Part shown: positions 10,132 through 18,856 of the stretch, piece by piece
How positions within the stretch are numbered: position 1 is the stretch's first letter
Layout: every line of letters begins with the position of its first letter
Assembly: GCF_002222635.1 (NCBI RefSeq)
Contig: NZ_CP022418.1
Location: 1-64,000, forward strand
DNA from: Pseudosulfitobacter pseudonitzschiae
GTDB lineage: Bacteria > Pseudomonadota > Alphaproteobacteria > Rhodobacterales > Rhodobacteraceae
Direction of reading: 5' to 3'
DNA: 64,000 nucleotides
Position numbers and translations under genes: made by a program
Notes under the pieces: generated by a model
Told to the model about the DNA's origin: nothing
Database searches by the model: none
Seen by the model: only the letters and a program-made list of their open reading frames with translations

Positions 10132-11649
10132 ATGGCGCAGCCGCATTATGATGTTCTGGTGGTGGGGGCCGGCCTGTCGGGGATCGGGGTGTCGCGATAC
10201 ATCCGCAAAGCCTGCCCGCAAAAAAGCCTCGCGATCCTGGAAACCAAGCCGCGGATTGGCGGCACATGGGATCTGTTCCGCTATCCGGGCATACGCTCGG
10301 ACAGCGACATGCACACCATGGGCTATGCGTTCAAACCCTGGACCAACGCCAAGGCCATCGCCGACGGCGGCTCGATCCTGAATTACGTGCGCGAAACGGC
10401 GCAGGAAAACGGGTTGGTCGAACACATCCAGTTCGAGCGCAAGGTGATTTCTGCCGATTACGATTCCCGGTCCCAGCGGTGGACCTTGCAGGTCGATCAT
10501 AACGGCCAGCGCGAGGTCATGACCTGCGGATTTCTGTTTTCCTGTGCGGGCTATTACCGCCACGACAAGGGCTATTTGCCCGAATGGGACGGCTATGACG
10601 ACTACAAGGGCACCTTGGTGCATCCGCAGTTCTGGCCCGAAGATCTGGATTACGCCGGCAAGACCGTGGCCATCATCGGCTCGGGTGCAACCGCGGTCAC
10701 GCTGACCCCTGCCATGGCCGAGACAGCAGCCCATGTCTATCAGGTCCAGCGGTCGCCGACCTATGTCATGTCGCGCCCCGCCGAAGACAAGTTTGCCAAC
10801 ACCGCGCGCAAGTTCCTGCCCGAACGGGTGGCCTACGCCGCAACCCGCTGGCGGACCATTCTGGGCGGGCGCAAGCGGCGCAAGGCGATGGCCGCGAACC
10901 TTGAAGGCACCCGCAAACTGCTGATCGGCGGCGTTGCACAGGGCGTGGGCGATGGCGTCGACTGGAAAACCCATTTCGTGCCGCGCTATATGCCGGGCCA
11001 GCAACGCATTTGCGCCGTGCCCGATGGCGACCTGTTCCGCGTGCTGCGCGACAAACGCGCCACGATGGTCACCGGAACGATCAACCGGTTCACCGAAACC
11101 GGGATCGAAATGACAGACGGCACCACCATTGACGCCGACATTATCGTCACGGCTACGGGGCTGGTGATGCAGTTTCTGGGCGGCATCTCGGTCAGCGTCG
11201 ACGGGCAGGATGTCGATCCTGCCAAGCTGCTGATTTACAAGGGGTTCATGTATTCCAACCTGCCTAATCTGGTCTATTTCACCGGCTACACCAACGCGTC
11301 TTGGACGCTCAAGGTGGATCTGGTGGCAGAATTCGCCTGCCGCCTGCTGCGGTTCATGGACAGCAAGGGGCACACTCAAGTTGTGCCGGTGGCGACAGAC
11401 AATGACTTTTCCAAAATAAGTTCAGCGCTCAAGTTCATCTCGGGCTACGTCGTGCGCACCGCGCATCTGCTGCCCAAACACGGCGCGTCGTTCCCGTGGG
11501 TGCATGAACAGGACTATATGTGGGACCGCAAGACGCTCAAGCGGGGCCGTTTTGACGACGGCACGTTACAGTTCTCAAACGGTCAGCCTGTCACGTTCCC
11601 GCCCTTGCAGCGCAAAACGTCCGACGACGTCGAGATCGCAGCCGAGTGA
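10132..11649 (+). CDS. Flavin-containing Baeyer-Villiger-type monooxygenase (EtaA-like)
   Basis: A 505-residue FAD/NADPH monooxygenase. The FAD Rossmann motif is VVGAGLSGIG at residues 6-15. The fingerprint YKGTLVHPQFWP near residue 158 matches the Baeyer-Villiger pattern F-x-G-x3-H-x3-W with Tyr for the first Phe. The NADPH Rossmann motif IIGSGATAVT follows. The segment around LVHPQFWPEDLDYAGK is particularly like the EtaA (ethionamide monooxygenase) branch, which oxidises ketones to esters and can attack sulfides. Its stop is followed at once by the stop of the convergent TetR gene. Substrate is unknown. Confidence 0.85.
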   Translation: MAQPHYDVLVVGAGLSGIGVSRYIRKACPQKSLAILETKPRIGGTWDLFRYPGIRSDSDMHTMGYAFKPWTNAKAIADGGSILNYVRETAQENGLVEHIQFERKVISADYDSRSQRWTLQVDHNGQREVMTCGFLFSCAGYYRHDKGYLPEWDGYDDYKGTLVHPQFWPEDLDYAGKTVAIIGSGATAVTLTPAMAETAAHVYQVQRSPTYVMSRPAEDKFANTARKFLPERVAYAATRWRTILGGRKRRKAMAANLEGTRKLLIGGVAQGVGDGVDWKTHFVPRYMPGQQRICAVPDGDLFRVLRDKRATMVTGTINRFTETGIEMTDGTTIDADIIVTATGLVMQFLGGISVSVDGQDVDPAKLLIYKGFMYSNLPNLVYFTGYTNASWTLKVDLVAEFACRLLRFMDSKGHTQVVPVATDNDFSKISSALKFISGYVVRTAHLLPKHGASFPWVHEQDYMWDRKTLKRGRFDDGTLQFSNGQPVTFPPLQRKTSDDVEIAAE

Positions 11650-12885
11650 TCAGTCGTGGCTGAACATCCCGTGGACAAAGGGCGCTGCATAAACGGCAAT
11701 CGCCACCTCGCGCGACGGGCGGGCGGCGGCCCATTGGTGAAAGTCGATGGCCGCGTTCAACGCGGCCAAAAGGCACTGGCTGGCAATGAACGGATCGACA
11801 TGGCGGACCGACCCTTCGGTCATGCCGTCGAACATCATGCCGGAAAACCGTTTGGCCATATGGTCCGACATCCGCAGCGCGTCGGGCCGCAACTCTGGCG
11901 GCAGCGCCTGCATCGCGATGGTGCGCAGCAAGGGGAAGCGGGCGTCGAACTGTATCTCCAACAGCGTGGCGATGCACGACGCGATGCGATCCCACCAGCT
12001 GCCATCCGCCTCGATGGCCAGCTCTTGCGTGCGCGACACCCGTTCATAGCTGCGCGTAAAACACTCCAGCACCAGATCGTCCTTGCCTTCAAGGTGATGA
12101 TAAAAACTGCCCTTGGACAGGTTCAGCCGCGCCGCAATCGCTTCGACGGACGACCCGCGATACCCGCGTTCGTTCAGCAGTTGGGTGGCCGCGCGCAGAT
12201 AGGCTTCGCGCCCCACCTCGCCGCTGTCATCGGGCGGCGTGTCAGGGTGCAGGATGTCCGGCGCCCATGCGACACCCGCGGGGGCAAGCCCGTGCTCGAA
12301 CAGCGCCATCAGTTGCGCCTGCACACGCGGAAAATCCGACACCGCATATTGCGGCGTCCAGATCCGCGCCCAGTGGATGATATCCAGCAGCACCTGCGCC
12401 CGCGCCAGATGCCGGGCCCGCACTTCGGGATCGTCGGCAGGGCCGAAATAATCCGCAACCCGTCCCAGCATCGTCTGGTACAGGGCAATCAACGTGCCCC
12501 GCGCCGGGTCTTTCATCGCCCGCAACTCGGACAGCAAGGTATTCGGGTGCGCCTCTTGGCGGCGTATCCGGGTGATCAGTTCGAAATACAGCGCAAACAG
12601 CATCTCGACACGCGCGCGCGGATCGGGGGCCTTGGCGGCCTCGATGGCCAGCGCATCCAGCCGCCGGATGGCACGGTCCAGCGTGGCCGCGGCCAGCAGG
12701 TCCTTGCGCTTGAAATAATAGGTGATCGACGTTGTGTTCAGTCCCACGGCCTCGGCAACATTGACAAAGGTCAGCCCCTTCAGCCCGCGACTGTTGATCA
12801 GGTCAGACGCCGCATCAAGGATCATGTCGCGCTTTTTCTGAAAGCGCGCCGAAACGTCGGACGTGGGTGGGGCAAGATCGGTCAT
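11650..12885 (-). CDS. Tandem TetR-family transcriptional regulator (two TetR modules in one chain)
   Basis: At 411 residues this is twice the usual TetR length. The first helix-turn-helix is near residues 20-65 (AASDLINSRGLKGLTFVNVA, then TTSITYYFKRKDLL), followed by a ligand-type helical domain. A second complete helix-turn-helix begins near residue 225 (AATQLLNERGYRGSSVEAIA, then SKGSFYHHLEGKDDL) with its own C-terminal domain. Both recognition helices look intact. It lies between the monooxygenase and the SDR gene, so it probably regulates that group; an inverted repeat upstream of the SDR (13005-13023) is a candidate target. Confidence 0.9.
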   Translation of the reverse strand: MTDLAPPTSDVSARFQKKRDMILDAASDLINSRGLKGLTFVNVAEAVGLNTTSITYYFKRKDLLAAATLDRAIRRLDALAIEAAKAPDPRARVEMLFALYFELITRIRRQEAHPNTLLSELRAMKDPARGTLIALYQTMLGRVADYFGPADDPEVRARHLARAQVLLDIIHWARIWTPQYAVSDFPRVQAQLMALFEHGLAPAGVAWAPDILHPDTPPDDSGEVGREAYLRAATQLLNERGYRGSSVEAIAARLNLSKGSFYHHLEGKDDLVLECFTRSYERVSRTQELAIEADGSWWDRIASCIATLLEIQFDARFPLLRTIAMQALPPELRPDALRMSDHMAKRFSGMMFDGMTEGSVRHVDPFIASQCLLAALNAAIDFHQWAAARPSREVAIAVYAAPFVHGMFSHD

Positions 12886-13004
12886 ATCATGCGCTTAGCA
12901 CTACCGCCGACATCTGTCACGGCTGTCGAACGCCCATATGTCGTGCCGTTTCGCGCCACCGCTATGGACGGCACCGCCAGGGTGCCTGTCACTTTCACAA
13001 TTAT

Positions 13005-13023
13005 CCTTGAGCGGTTCTCAAGG
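13005..13023. promoter_or_regulatory. Inverted repeat, candidate TetR operator
   Basis: CCTTGAG, five bases, CTCAAGG: perfect 7-base arms, 30 bases upstream of the SDR start and inside the gap between the tandem TetR gene and the SDR. Size and position fit an operator that blocks transcription of the SDR. No terminator-like T run follows. Confidence 0.5.
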
Positions 13024-13052
13024 AACAGGTTTGCAACAAGGGAGAAGACTAT

Positions 13053-13889
13053 ATGACGGACATTACAGGCAAGGTCGCCATCATCACCGGTGCTGCATCG
13101 GGCATCGGGCGCGCAGCGGTCCAGATGTTTGCCGACGCTGGCGCAGCAGTTATCGCGTGCGACCGTGATCCGGGTGTCAGTGACGTGGTGGCCGAAATCA
13201 CCGGCGGGGGCGGTCGCGCCGTCGCTATGGAAATGGACGCGGGCAACGACACCGATATCAAGGCTGCCGTGGATTTGGCCGAAACCGAATTTGGACGCCT
13301 CGACATCTTTTTCGCCAACGCAGGCATCAGCGGCGGTCCGGCGCTCGACTTTACAGACGCGACGCCGGAACAATGGGCCGAGGTGCTGCGGATCAATCTG
13401 ATTGGTCCGTTCCTGGCCATCAAACACGCCGCGCCCGCGATGAAACGCCAGGGGGGCGGCTCGATTGTTGTCACCGCGTCAATCGCCGGTCTGCGGGCAG
13501 GCTCGGGTCCACCCGCCTATTCCGCGTCTAAAGCGGGGGTGATCAATTTGGTCAAGAGCGCAGCGCAGGGGATGGCCGAGACAAACATCCGCGTAAACGC
13601 CATTTGCCCGGGACTGATCGAAACTGGAATGACCAAGCGGTTTTACGATATGGCGCGGGCCACTGGAAATCTGGACAAGATGGGCATCCTGAACCCGCAG
13701 CGACGGGGTGGTACCTCGGCAGAGGTGGCAAGTGTCGCGCTGTTTCTGTCTTCGGATTTGGCAAGCTATGTCAACGGCGAGGCGATCGTGGTTGACGGTG
13801 GTCTCACCTCGGCCAACCCCCACACCAAACGCGATCCCGAAGCGGTAAAGGCGGCGATGGAAGCGTTAGAGCGCCAGAAAGCCGGGTAG
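13053..13889 (+). CDS. Short-chain dehydrogenase/reductase
   Basis: A 278-residue classical SDR. The cofactor motif is TGAASGIGRA at residues 12-21, NAG is present, the catalytic Ser lies in VTASIAG and the active-site pair is YSASK. The residue after the second strand (an acidic Asp, ACDRDPG) suggests NAD preference. The C terminus has the usual VNGEAIVVDGGL. It lies divergent from the tandem TetR regulator behind an inverted repeat. With the monooxygenase and hydrolase it would supply the ketone by oxidising a secondary alcohol; that role is inferred from context. Confidence 0.85.
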   Translation: MTDITGKVAIITGAASGIGRAAVQMFADAGAAVIACDRDPGVSDVVAEITGGGGRAVAMEMDAGNDTDIKAAVDLAETEFGRLDIFFANAGISGGPALDFTDATPEQWAEVLRINLIGPFLAIKHAAPAMKRQGGGSIVVTASIAGLRAGSGPPAYSASKAGVINLVKSAAQGMAETNIRVNAICPGLIETGMTKRFYDMARATGNLDKMGILNPQRRGGTSAEVASVALFLSSDLASYVNGEAIVVDGGLTSANPHTKRDPEAVKAAMEALERQKAG

Positions 13890-14593
13890 GCGTAAGTTGA
13901 GATAAGACCGCACACAATGGGCGGTGTTCTCGAATGCGGCGATCCATTTCTGCTTGTCCACTGCCCGGCAGGGAGTTGTGCAAAAATGTCCCTAAAAGGG
14001 ACAAGGTGTTGTCCAAGCGGCCCTCCAGACAAGTGTTGGGGATCGTCGCCAGCCTGTTGCCGCAGGCGTGGTTAAATTGGCCTGTGCCTGATTGTCCGGC
14101 CGCGCGAACGCCTAGCGAAACCATGCGCGCTATCACTTACTATGGCAGTGATATTCTGCAAGTAGTGAACGGGATACTACATCCGAAGTCGTCTCGAGAC
14201 GAGGTTGCGTTTCCTCAGTTCCTTCGGTGAGCGCATTGCCGCGAGAGATCCCGACCGCCAAAACCGCCGAGAACCACATCCACCTGCCCTCGTCACCACA
14301 GTGATCGTCCAAGTGGCCTAAACCAAAAGGGGAAGTCACGCGGCAAGCTTTCATCGCAGCTACGCTTCGCAGAATTTGGCTGAAAGTGTCAAACCCTGCA
14401 TATGTCGAAATTTTTTGCGCAGAACTGTTCAAGCTGATCCGTCAGGTCCAAACATTTGGTTTATTCTTTGCTAAATCGGGTCCTACCATGGCAATATCCG
14501 ATATGATTGCTGTTCGCTTTGCGGATCAATGCAGACCAACCTTAGCACATTGATGCCGTCGAGGAAGGTTACACCACCGGAAACGGTCACGGG
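13890..14593. other. Non-coding or decayed stretch
   Basis: About 700 bases with no open frame I can assign. It holds a small hairpin (TGTCCCT, three bases, AGGGACA at 13987-14003, without a T run) and a 14-base perfect palindrome at 14189-14202. Around 14330-14450 one plus-strand frame looks protein-like, but it has no start, no ribosome site and no family I recognise. It may be the scar of a lost gene or mobile element. Confidence 0.4.
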
Positions 14594-15238
14594 CTACAAG
14601 AGCTCCGCGTCTGGGTCAGAACCTTCATGCTTGGCGCTGACGATGCCGTTGAGAAACAGGTCAAGAAACTGGTCAGCAATCTCTTCCGGTGACATTCCGT
14701 CATCCTCGTTATGCCAACGCAGAATCCAGTTCATCGCCCCAAGGAACAGGTTCGAAGTGACCCGCACGTTCACCGCTCGCAGATCGCCTTCAGCAATTGC
14801 GCGTTCGATTAGCATGCGCGAGTAGCGGTCCAGTTGACGACGCCGATCCAGCAGTTCGCGCTGCGCTTCTTCGGGCAGGGCGCGGATTGTGGACATGGTC
14901 GTGTAAGCGCCGCGCTGCTCCATCAGCAAGATCATGAAGCGGCGGTACAGAAAGCACAGCCGCTCGAACGCTGTTCCATCCGAGGCCTCGGCTTCGATCC
15001 GGGCGGTCTGCCCGCAATCGTAGGATAACTTTAGGCACTCATAGAGCAGTTGCTCTTTGTTCTTGAAGTAATAGTACAGCGCCGTTTTGGTAACGCCGAC
15101 CTCCTCCGCAACATCATCCATCGACGTCGCGTGGTAACCTTTTTCGTTGAAGATGGTTGCTGCCACCCTCAGGGTTGCGCGCCGCTTCAGTTCCCGGACT
15201 TCCTCGCGGCTGGCAACGACGCCGTTCCAGTTGGCCAT
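14594..15238 (-). CDS. TetR-family transcriptional regulator
   Basis: A 214-residue TetR protein with an N-terminal helix-turn-helix at about residues 20-65 (IFNEKGYHATSMDDVAEEVG, then TKTALYYYFKNKEQLLYECL). The all-helical C-terminal domain resembles regulators of fatty-acid and acyl-CoA genes. It is divergent from the acyl-CoA dehydrogenase gene, and the intervening 330 bases carry a spaced direct repeat suited to regulator binding. Its likely ligand is an acyl-CoA of the pathway encoded from 15.6 to 27.2 kb; that is inference. Confidence 0.85.
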   Translation of the reverse strand: MANWNGVVASREEVRELKRRATLRVAATIFNEKGYHATSMDDVAEEVGVTKTALYYYFKNKEQLLYECLKLSYDCGQTARIEAEASDGTAFERLCFLYRRFMILLMEQRGAYTTMSTIRALPEEAQRELLDRRRQLDRYSRMLIERAIAEGDLRAVNVRVTSNLFLGAMNWILRWHNEDDGMSPEEIADQFLDLFLNGIVSAKHEGSDPDAELL

Positions 15239-15319
15239 GACGCGGATCTCCTTGCGCTTTTTGCCGCGGGCTCGCGGCGGCTGGTTACCTGCTATCCTAG
15301 TATGGTGCTTCGGGGCAAG

Positions 15320-15353
15320 TTATTGACTGATGATTTTATTTATTGACGTATGA
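15320..15353. promoter_or_regulatory. Direct repeat in the TetR/acyl-CoA dehydrogenase gap, candidate operator
   Basis: TTATTGACTGATGA (15320-15333) and TTATTGACGTATGA (15340-15353) share 12 of 14 positions, spaced exactly 20 bases apart, about two helical turns. A TATAAT lies just beyond at about 15355. The site sits between the divergent TetR gene and the acyl-CoA dehydrogenase. The rest of the gap 15239-15570 holds no gene. Confidence 0.4.
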
Positions 15354-15570
15354 GTATAATTATGGCCCCTTAGGTAGGTAAATCGCAATTTGGTGCGTTC
15401 CTTTCCTAATGGATAGGCGTCGCACTTTATGCCACTGCGGCGCACCGCTGGGGCAGGGAGGACTTAGACTTGACCAAAGTGTCCATAATCGGACGCGCCT
15501 ATAGGCGCGTCGAACGAAAGCGGCTGACTCGCGATCGGCTAGGCTCGATCGTCGCGCAGGGAGTGCATTG

Positions 15571-16719
15571 ATGTTTGCCCTGCTAGATCAAGAACAACGC
15601 ATGCTTAAAGAGACGGTGGACAAGTGGCTGGCGGCGAATGTGACGCCGCTGATTGTCAAACATGAGAACGAGTGCACCTTTCCATTCGAAATCCTCGACG
15701 AACTAAAGGATTTTGGCTATCTCGGCGGTCGCATACCCGAGGCCGACGGAGGTTTTGATCTGCCCTTCACCACGTGGGGTATGCTGATGGAAAGCGCCGG
15801 ATACTGCTGGGGATCGCTTCGCACCATCGTCAACATCACCAACGGGACGATCCAGAAGCTGTCACGCTACGGCACGCCCGAGCAGAAGGATCGGTGGCTT
15901 AAGCCGCTGCTGAACAACGAAATCCGCACTTGTACAGGGTTGTCCGAGCCCAACGTCGGGTCGAACGTGCGCGGGATCGAGGCGCGGGCGGATTTCAAGG
16001 GCGACCATTATGTGATCAATGGCCGGAAGCTGTGGATCACCAATGGGATCAATGCCGACATTTGTCTGGTTGTGGCGAGGACCTATAGCCCGGATTGCGA
16101 TGGTGCGCTTTCTGCCTTTGTGGTGGAAAAGGGCACCAAGGGGTACGCCGCCCGGCGTGTGTCCAAGATGACCCTGCGGCCGACAGGAACATCTGAGCTG
16201 GAGTTCGACAACGTCATAGTGCCGGTTGAAAACCGCATTGGTGACGAGGGTAGCGCGTTGTCCGGCACCCTTGCAGGGTTGAACACCGCGCGGGTCAATA
16301 TTGCGATGGGCGCAGTTGGTCAGGCCCAGGCGGCGCTGGATTTGTCGGTGGAGTATGCGAAGACGCGCAAGCAATTCGGCAAGCCTATCGGATCGTTCCA
16401 ACTGATTCAGAAGCACATCGTTGACATGACGATCCGTGTGAAAGCGGCGCGCGCGCTGGCCTATACTGCGGCCGCACGGTTGGACGCCGGGGAAGAGGCC
16501 CGTGAGGATTGCTCTATTGCCAAGCTCTACGCCACTCAGGTCGCGTTCGAGGTCGCCGACATGGCACTTCAAGTGCACGGGGGGCTTGGCTATGCGACGG
16601 ACTACCCCATCGAGCGGATATTCCGTGACACACGCGGCGGGATGATCCCCGAGGGCACGTCAGAAATCCAAACCCTTATCGCAGGGCGCGAGATCCTTGG
16701 CCTGAACGCAATAACTTAA
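15571..16719 (+). CDS. Acyl-CoA dehydrogenase
   Basis: A 382-residue FAD enzyme that introduces an alpha,beta double bond into an acyl-CoA and passes electrons to ETF. N-terminal helical, middle beta (CTGLSEPNVGSN and KLWITNG, flavin contacts) and C-terminal helical domains are complete. The catalytic glutamate is in PEGTSEIQ near the end, the position used by short-chain and aryl/branched-chain members. I choose the ATG at 15571, with AGGGAG seven bases upstream, over a TTG one codon earlier. It opens a run of CoA genes that continues seven bases later with an acyl-CoA ligase. Confidence 0.9.
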   Translation: MFALLDQEQRMLKETVDKWLAANVTPLIVKHENECTFPFEILDELKDFGYLGGRIPEADGGFDLPFTTWGMLMESAGYCWGSLRTIVNITNGTIQKLSRYGTPEQKDRWLKPLLNNEIRTCTGLSEPNVGSNVRGIEARADFKGDHYVINGRKLWITNGINADICLVVARTYSPDCDGALSAFVVEKGTKGYAARRVSKMTLRPTGTSELEFDNVIVPVENRIGDEGSALSGTLAGLNTARVNIAMGAVGQAQAALDLSVEYAKTRKQFGKPIGSFQLIQKHIVDMTIRVKAARALAYTAAARLDAGEEAREDCSIAKLYATQVAFEVADMALQVHGGLGYATDYPIERIFRDTRGGMIPEGTSEIQTLIAGREILGLNAIT

Positions 16720-16726
16720 AGAGAGC

Positions 16727-18856
16727 ATGATGCTAACAGACGCCTATCAACCCTACGTCTTTCCAAACTTGACGCGACTGTTCTCGCCTCGGTCAATTGT
16801 AGTCATCGGAGCGTCCGAAAAGCCGCACTCTATCGGAAATCTCGCGATGCAGAACATCGTTGAACACTCGGGATTCAAGGGAGAGGTTTATCCGGTGAAC
16901 CCCAAGCAGGACAGCGTCATGGGGTTGACCTGCTACCCGGACGTGGCGTCGCTGCCGAAACCGGCGGATGTGGTCGTCGTTGTTATTCCGGCGGGCGGTG
17001 TTTGCGCTGCGGTTGAGCAGGCCGGGGAAATTGGATGTGCATTTGCGGTTATCCTGACGTCTGGCTTTTCTGAAGCAGACGATTGGGGGCGTGCCGAAGA
17101 GGCGAAGCTGGTCGAGATTTCGCAGCGCAGCGGAATTCGTATTTACGGGCCGAACTGCCCGGGACTGGTGAACCTGAACTTGCCACTTGGCATGACCTTT
17201 AGCCCTGCCTTCAAGGATGACATCGCACCAGGGCCAATTGGTCTGGCCACCCAAGGCGGCGGGTTGGGGCGTAACATGATTCAGCACAACGAACGTGGTG
17301 CGCAGTTCGGCCTGTGGTCGTCATCCGGAAACGAATGCGATCTGCAAGTGGCCGACTTTGTGCACCACATGGCGCAGGACCCCGACATCAAGGTGATCGG
17401 CTGTCTTGTCGAAGGGTTCAAAGACGGTGCCCGGTTTGCAGCCGCCTGTGCCGAGGCGGCGCGGAGGGGTAAACCCGTTGTGGGTCTTAAAGTGGGACGT
17501 TCGGAATACGGAGCTCGGGCCGCGGCATCGCATACCGCGTCGATCACCGGATCGGCCGAGGTCAACTCTACTGTCTTCCGCCAGCTTGGCGTTGTCGAAG
17601 TGGATGATCTGGACGAACTGGTGGACGTAGCAATGCTGTTCTGCCGGAAGATGCCCACGGGGGACGAACAGATCGCCGTCTTTGCCAGCTCTGGGGGAGC
17701 CGCTTCTTTGTGCGCTGATAATGTCGGCATGGCGGGGCTGACTTTGGCAGAGTTCACGTCCGAGACCTCGGCGCGTCTGGCCGAGGCGCTGCCTGCCTAT
17801 GCCAATATGTCCAACCCTATCGACACGACGTCGATTTCGATCTCGCATCCTGACGCTTACCGCGAGGCGCTGGCTGCCTGCGCAGCGGATGCCAACGTGG
17901 GGCTGGTTCTTGCACCGCTGCCGATGGATTATGGCAGCTATTCCGTCGTGAACGCCGAGTCGCTGAAGGCCGTGCAGGATGGCGTTGATGTGCCGATCGT
18001 CCCGATATGGATGTCGGAACGGCAGGGTGAGGGATATCACACTTTGGCCCGGGCCGGATTGGGGCCGCTGAAATCGCTGCGCAACATGCGCAAAGCTTTG
18101 CGGCGCTGGGTCGACTACGGCGCTTGGCGCGCGGCGCAGGACAGCGAGTGGCGCCCGGCTATTATACGGACCGGATCCGGCGGCGAGCCCGGCGCGACCC
18201 GCACCTTGAACGAGATCGAGGGCAAGCAGGCGCTGGCAGCCGCGGGTGTGCCCGTCACGGCGCCTGAAATTGCGCAAACCGCGGAAGACGCTGTCCGTAT
18301 TGCGGGGGCCATGGGCGGTCGATTGGCGATGAAGATCGTGAGCCCGCAGATCGTTCACAAGTCCGACGTCGGCGGTGTCAGGCTTGGTGAAACAGTCGAT
18401 ACGGCCAAGTTTGCGTACGATCAGATCATTACCAATGTCCGTGAGGCCAGCCCCAAGGCAGAGCTGAGCGGAGTGCTGATCGAGCCAATGGCTCCTGAGG
18501 GCGGGATCGAGGCGTTTGTCGGCGTGTCCTGTGATCCCGTATTTGGCCAGGTCATGACGTTCGGGTTGGGTGGTATCTATGTCGAGATGTTTGCTGACGT
18601 CACCCGTCGGATGCTGCCGATCACCCAAGCTATGGCTATGGACATGATCGGGGAGTTGAAATCCGCACGCTTGCTGACCGGCTATCGGGGCCAACCAACG
18701 CGTGATCTTGAGGCGCTGGCCGCACTGATCGCACGTGTCTCAGATTTTGCCGAGGCGACGCCGGGGCTGATAGAGATGGATATTAACCCTGTCTGGGTCG
18801 GCACCGAGGGCGAGGGCGCAATCGCGTTGGACGCGGTGCTTGTGGTGAAGGCGTGA
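16727..18856 (+). CDS. ADP-forming acyl-CoA synthetase (acetate-CoA ligase family)
   Basis: A 709-residue protein with the fused alpha-beta arrangement of NDP-forming acyl-CoA ligases: CoA-binding Rossmann domain (about 15-140), succinyl-CoA-ligase-like domain (150-300) containing the phospho-accepting histidine in ARAAASHTASITG, and a C-terminal ATP-grasp domain (about 480-709, with KIVSPQIVHKSDVGGVRLG). It makes an acyl-CoA from acid, CoA and ATP, or runs in reverse to make ATP. It overlaps the following CaiB gene by four bases, so the two are coupled. Substrate is not fixed by sequence alone. Confidence 0.9.
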   Translation: MMLTDAYQPYVFPNLTRLFSPRSIVVIGASEKPHSIGNLAMQNIVEHSGFKGEVYPVNPKQDSVMGLTCYPDVASLPKPADVVVVVIPAGGVCAAVEQAGEIGCAFAVILTSGFSEADDWGRAEEAKLVEISQRSGIRIYGPNCPGLVNLNLPLGMTFSPAFKDDIAPGPIGLATQGGGLGRNMIQHNERGAQFGLWSSSGNECDLQVADFVHHMAQDPDIKVIGCLVEGFKDGARFAAACAEAARRGKPVVGLKVGRSEYGARAAASHTASITGSAEVNSTVFRQLGVVEVDDLDELVDVAMLFCRKMPTGDEQIAVFASSGGAASLCADNVGMAGLTLAEFTSETSARLAEALPAYANMSNPIDTTSISISHPDAYREALAACAADANVGLVLAPLPMDYGSYSVVNAESLKAVQDGVDVPIVPIWMSERQGEGYHTLARAGLGPLKSLRNMRKALRRWVDYGAWRAAQDSEWRPAIIRTGSGGEPGATRTLNEIEGKQALAAAGVPVTAPEIAQTAEDAVRIAGAMGGRLAMKIVSPQIVHKSDVGGVRLGETVDTAKFAYDQIITNVREASPKAELSGVLIEPMAPEGGIEAFVGVSCDPVFGQVMTFGLGGIYVEMFADVTRRMLPITQAMAMDMIGELKSARLLTGYRGQPTRDLEALAALIARVSDFAEATPGLIEMDINPVWVGTEGEGAIALDAVLVVKA

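Noticed and set aside
9700-11379. Long open frame (559 codons) antisense to the monooxygenase and across the hydrolase
   Set aside because: It runs through two opposed genes and their divergent promoter, with no start signal; a GC-composition shadow.
13987-14003. Hairpin as a terminator for the SDR at 13053
   Set aside because: The 7-base stem is not followed by a T run on either strand and lies about 100 bases past the stop.
17321-18694. Antisense open frame of 457 codons in the ADP-forming acyl-CoA ligase
   Set aside because: Shadow of a clear gene; His/Arg-rich translation without family features.
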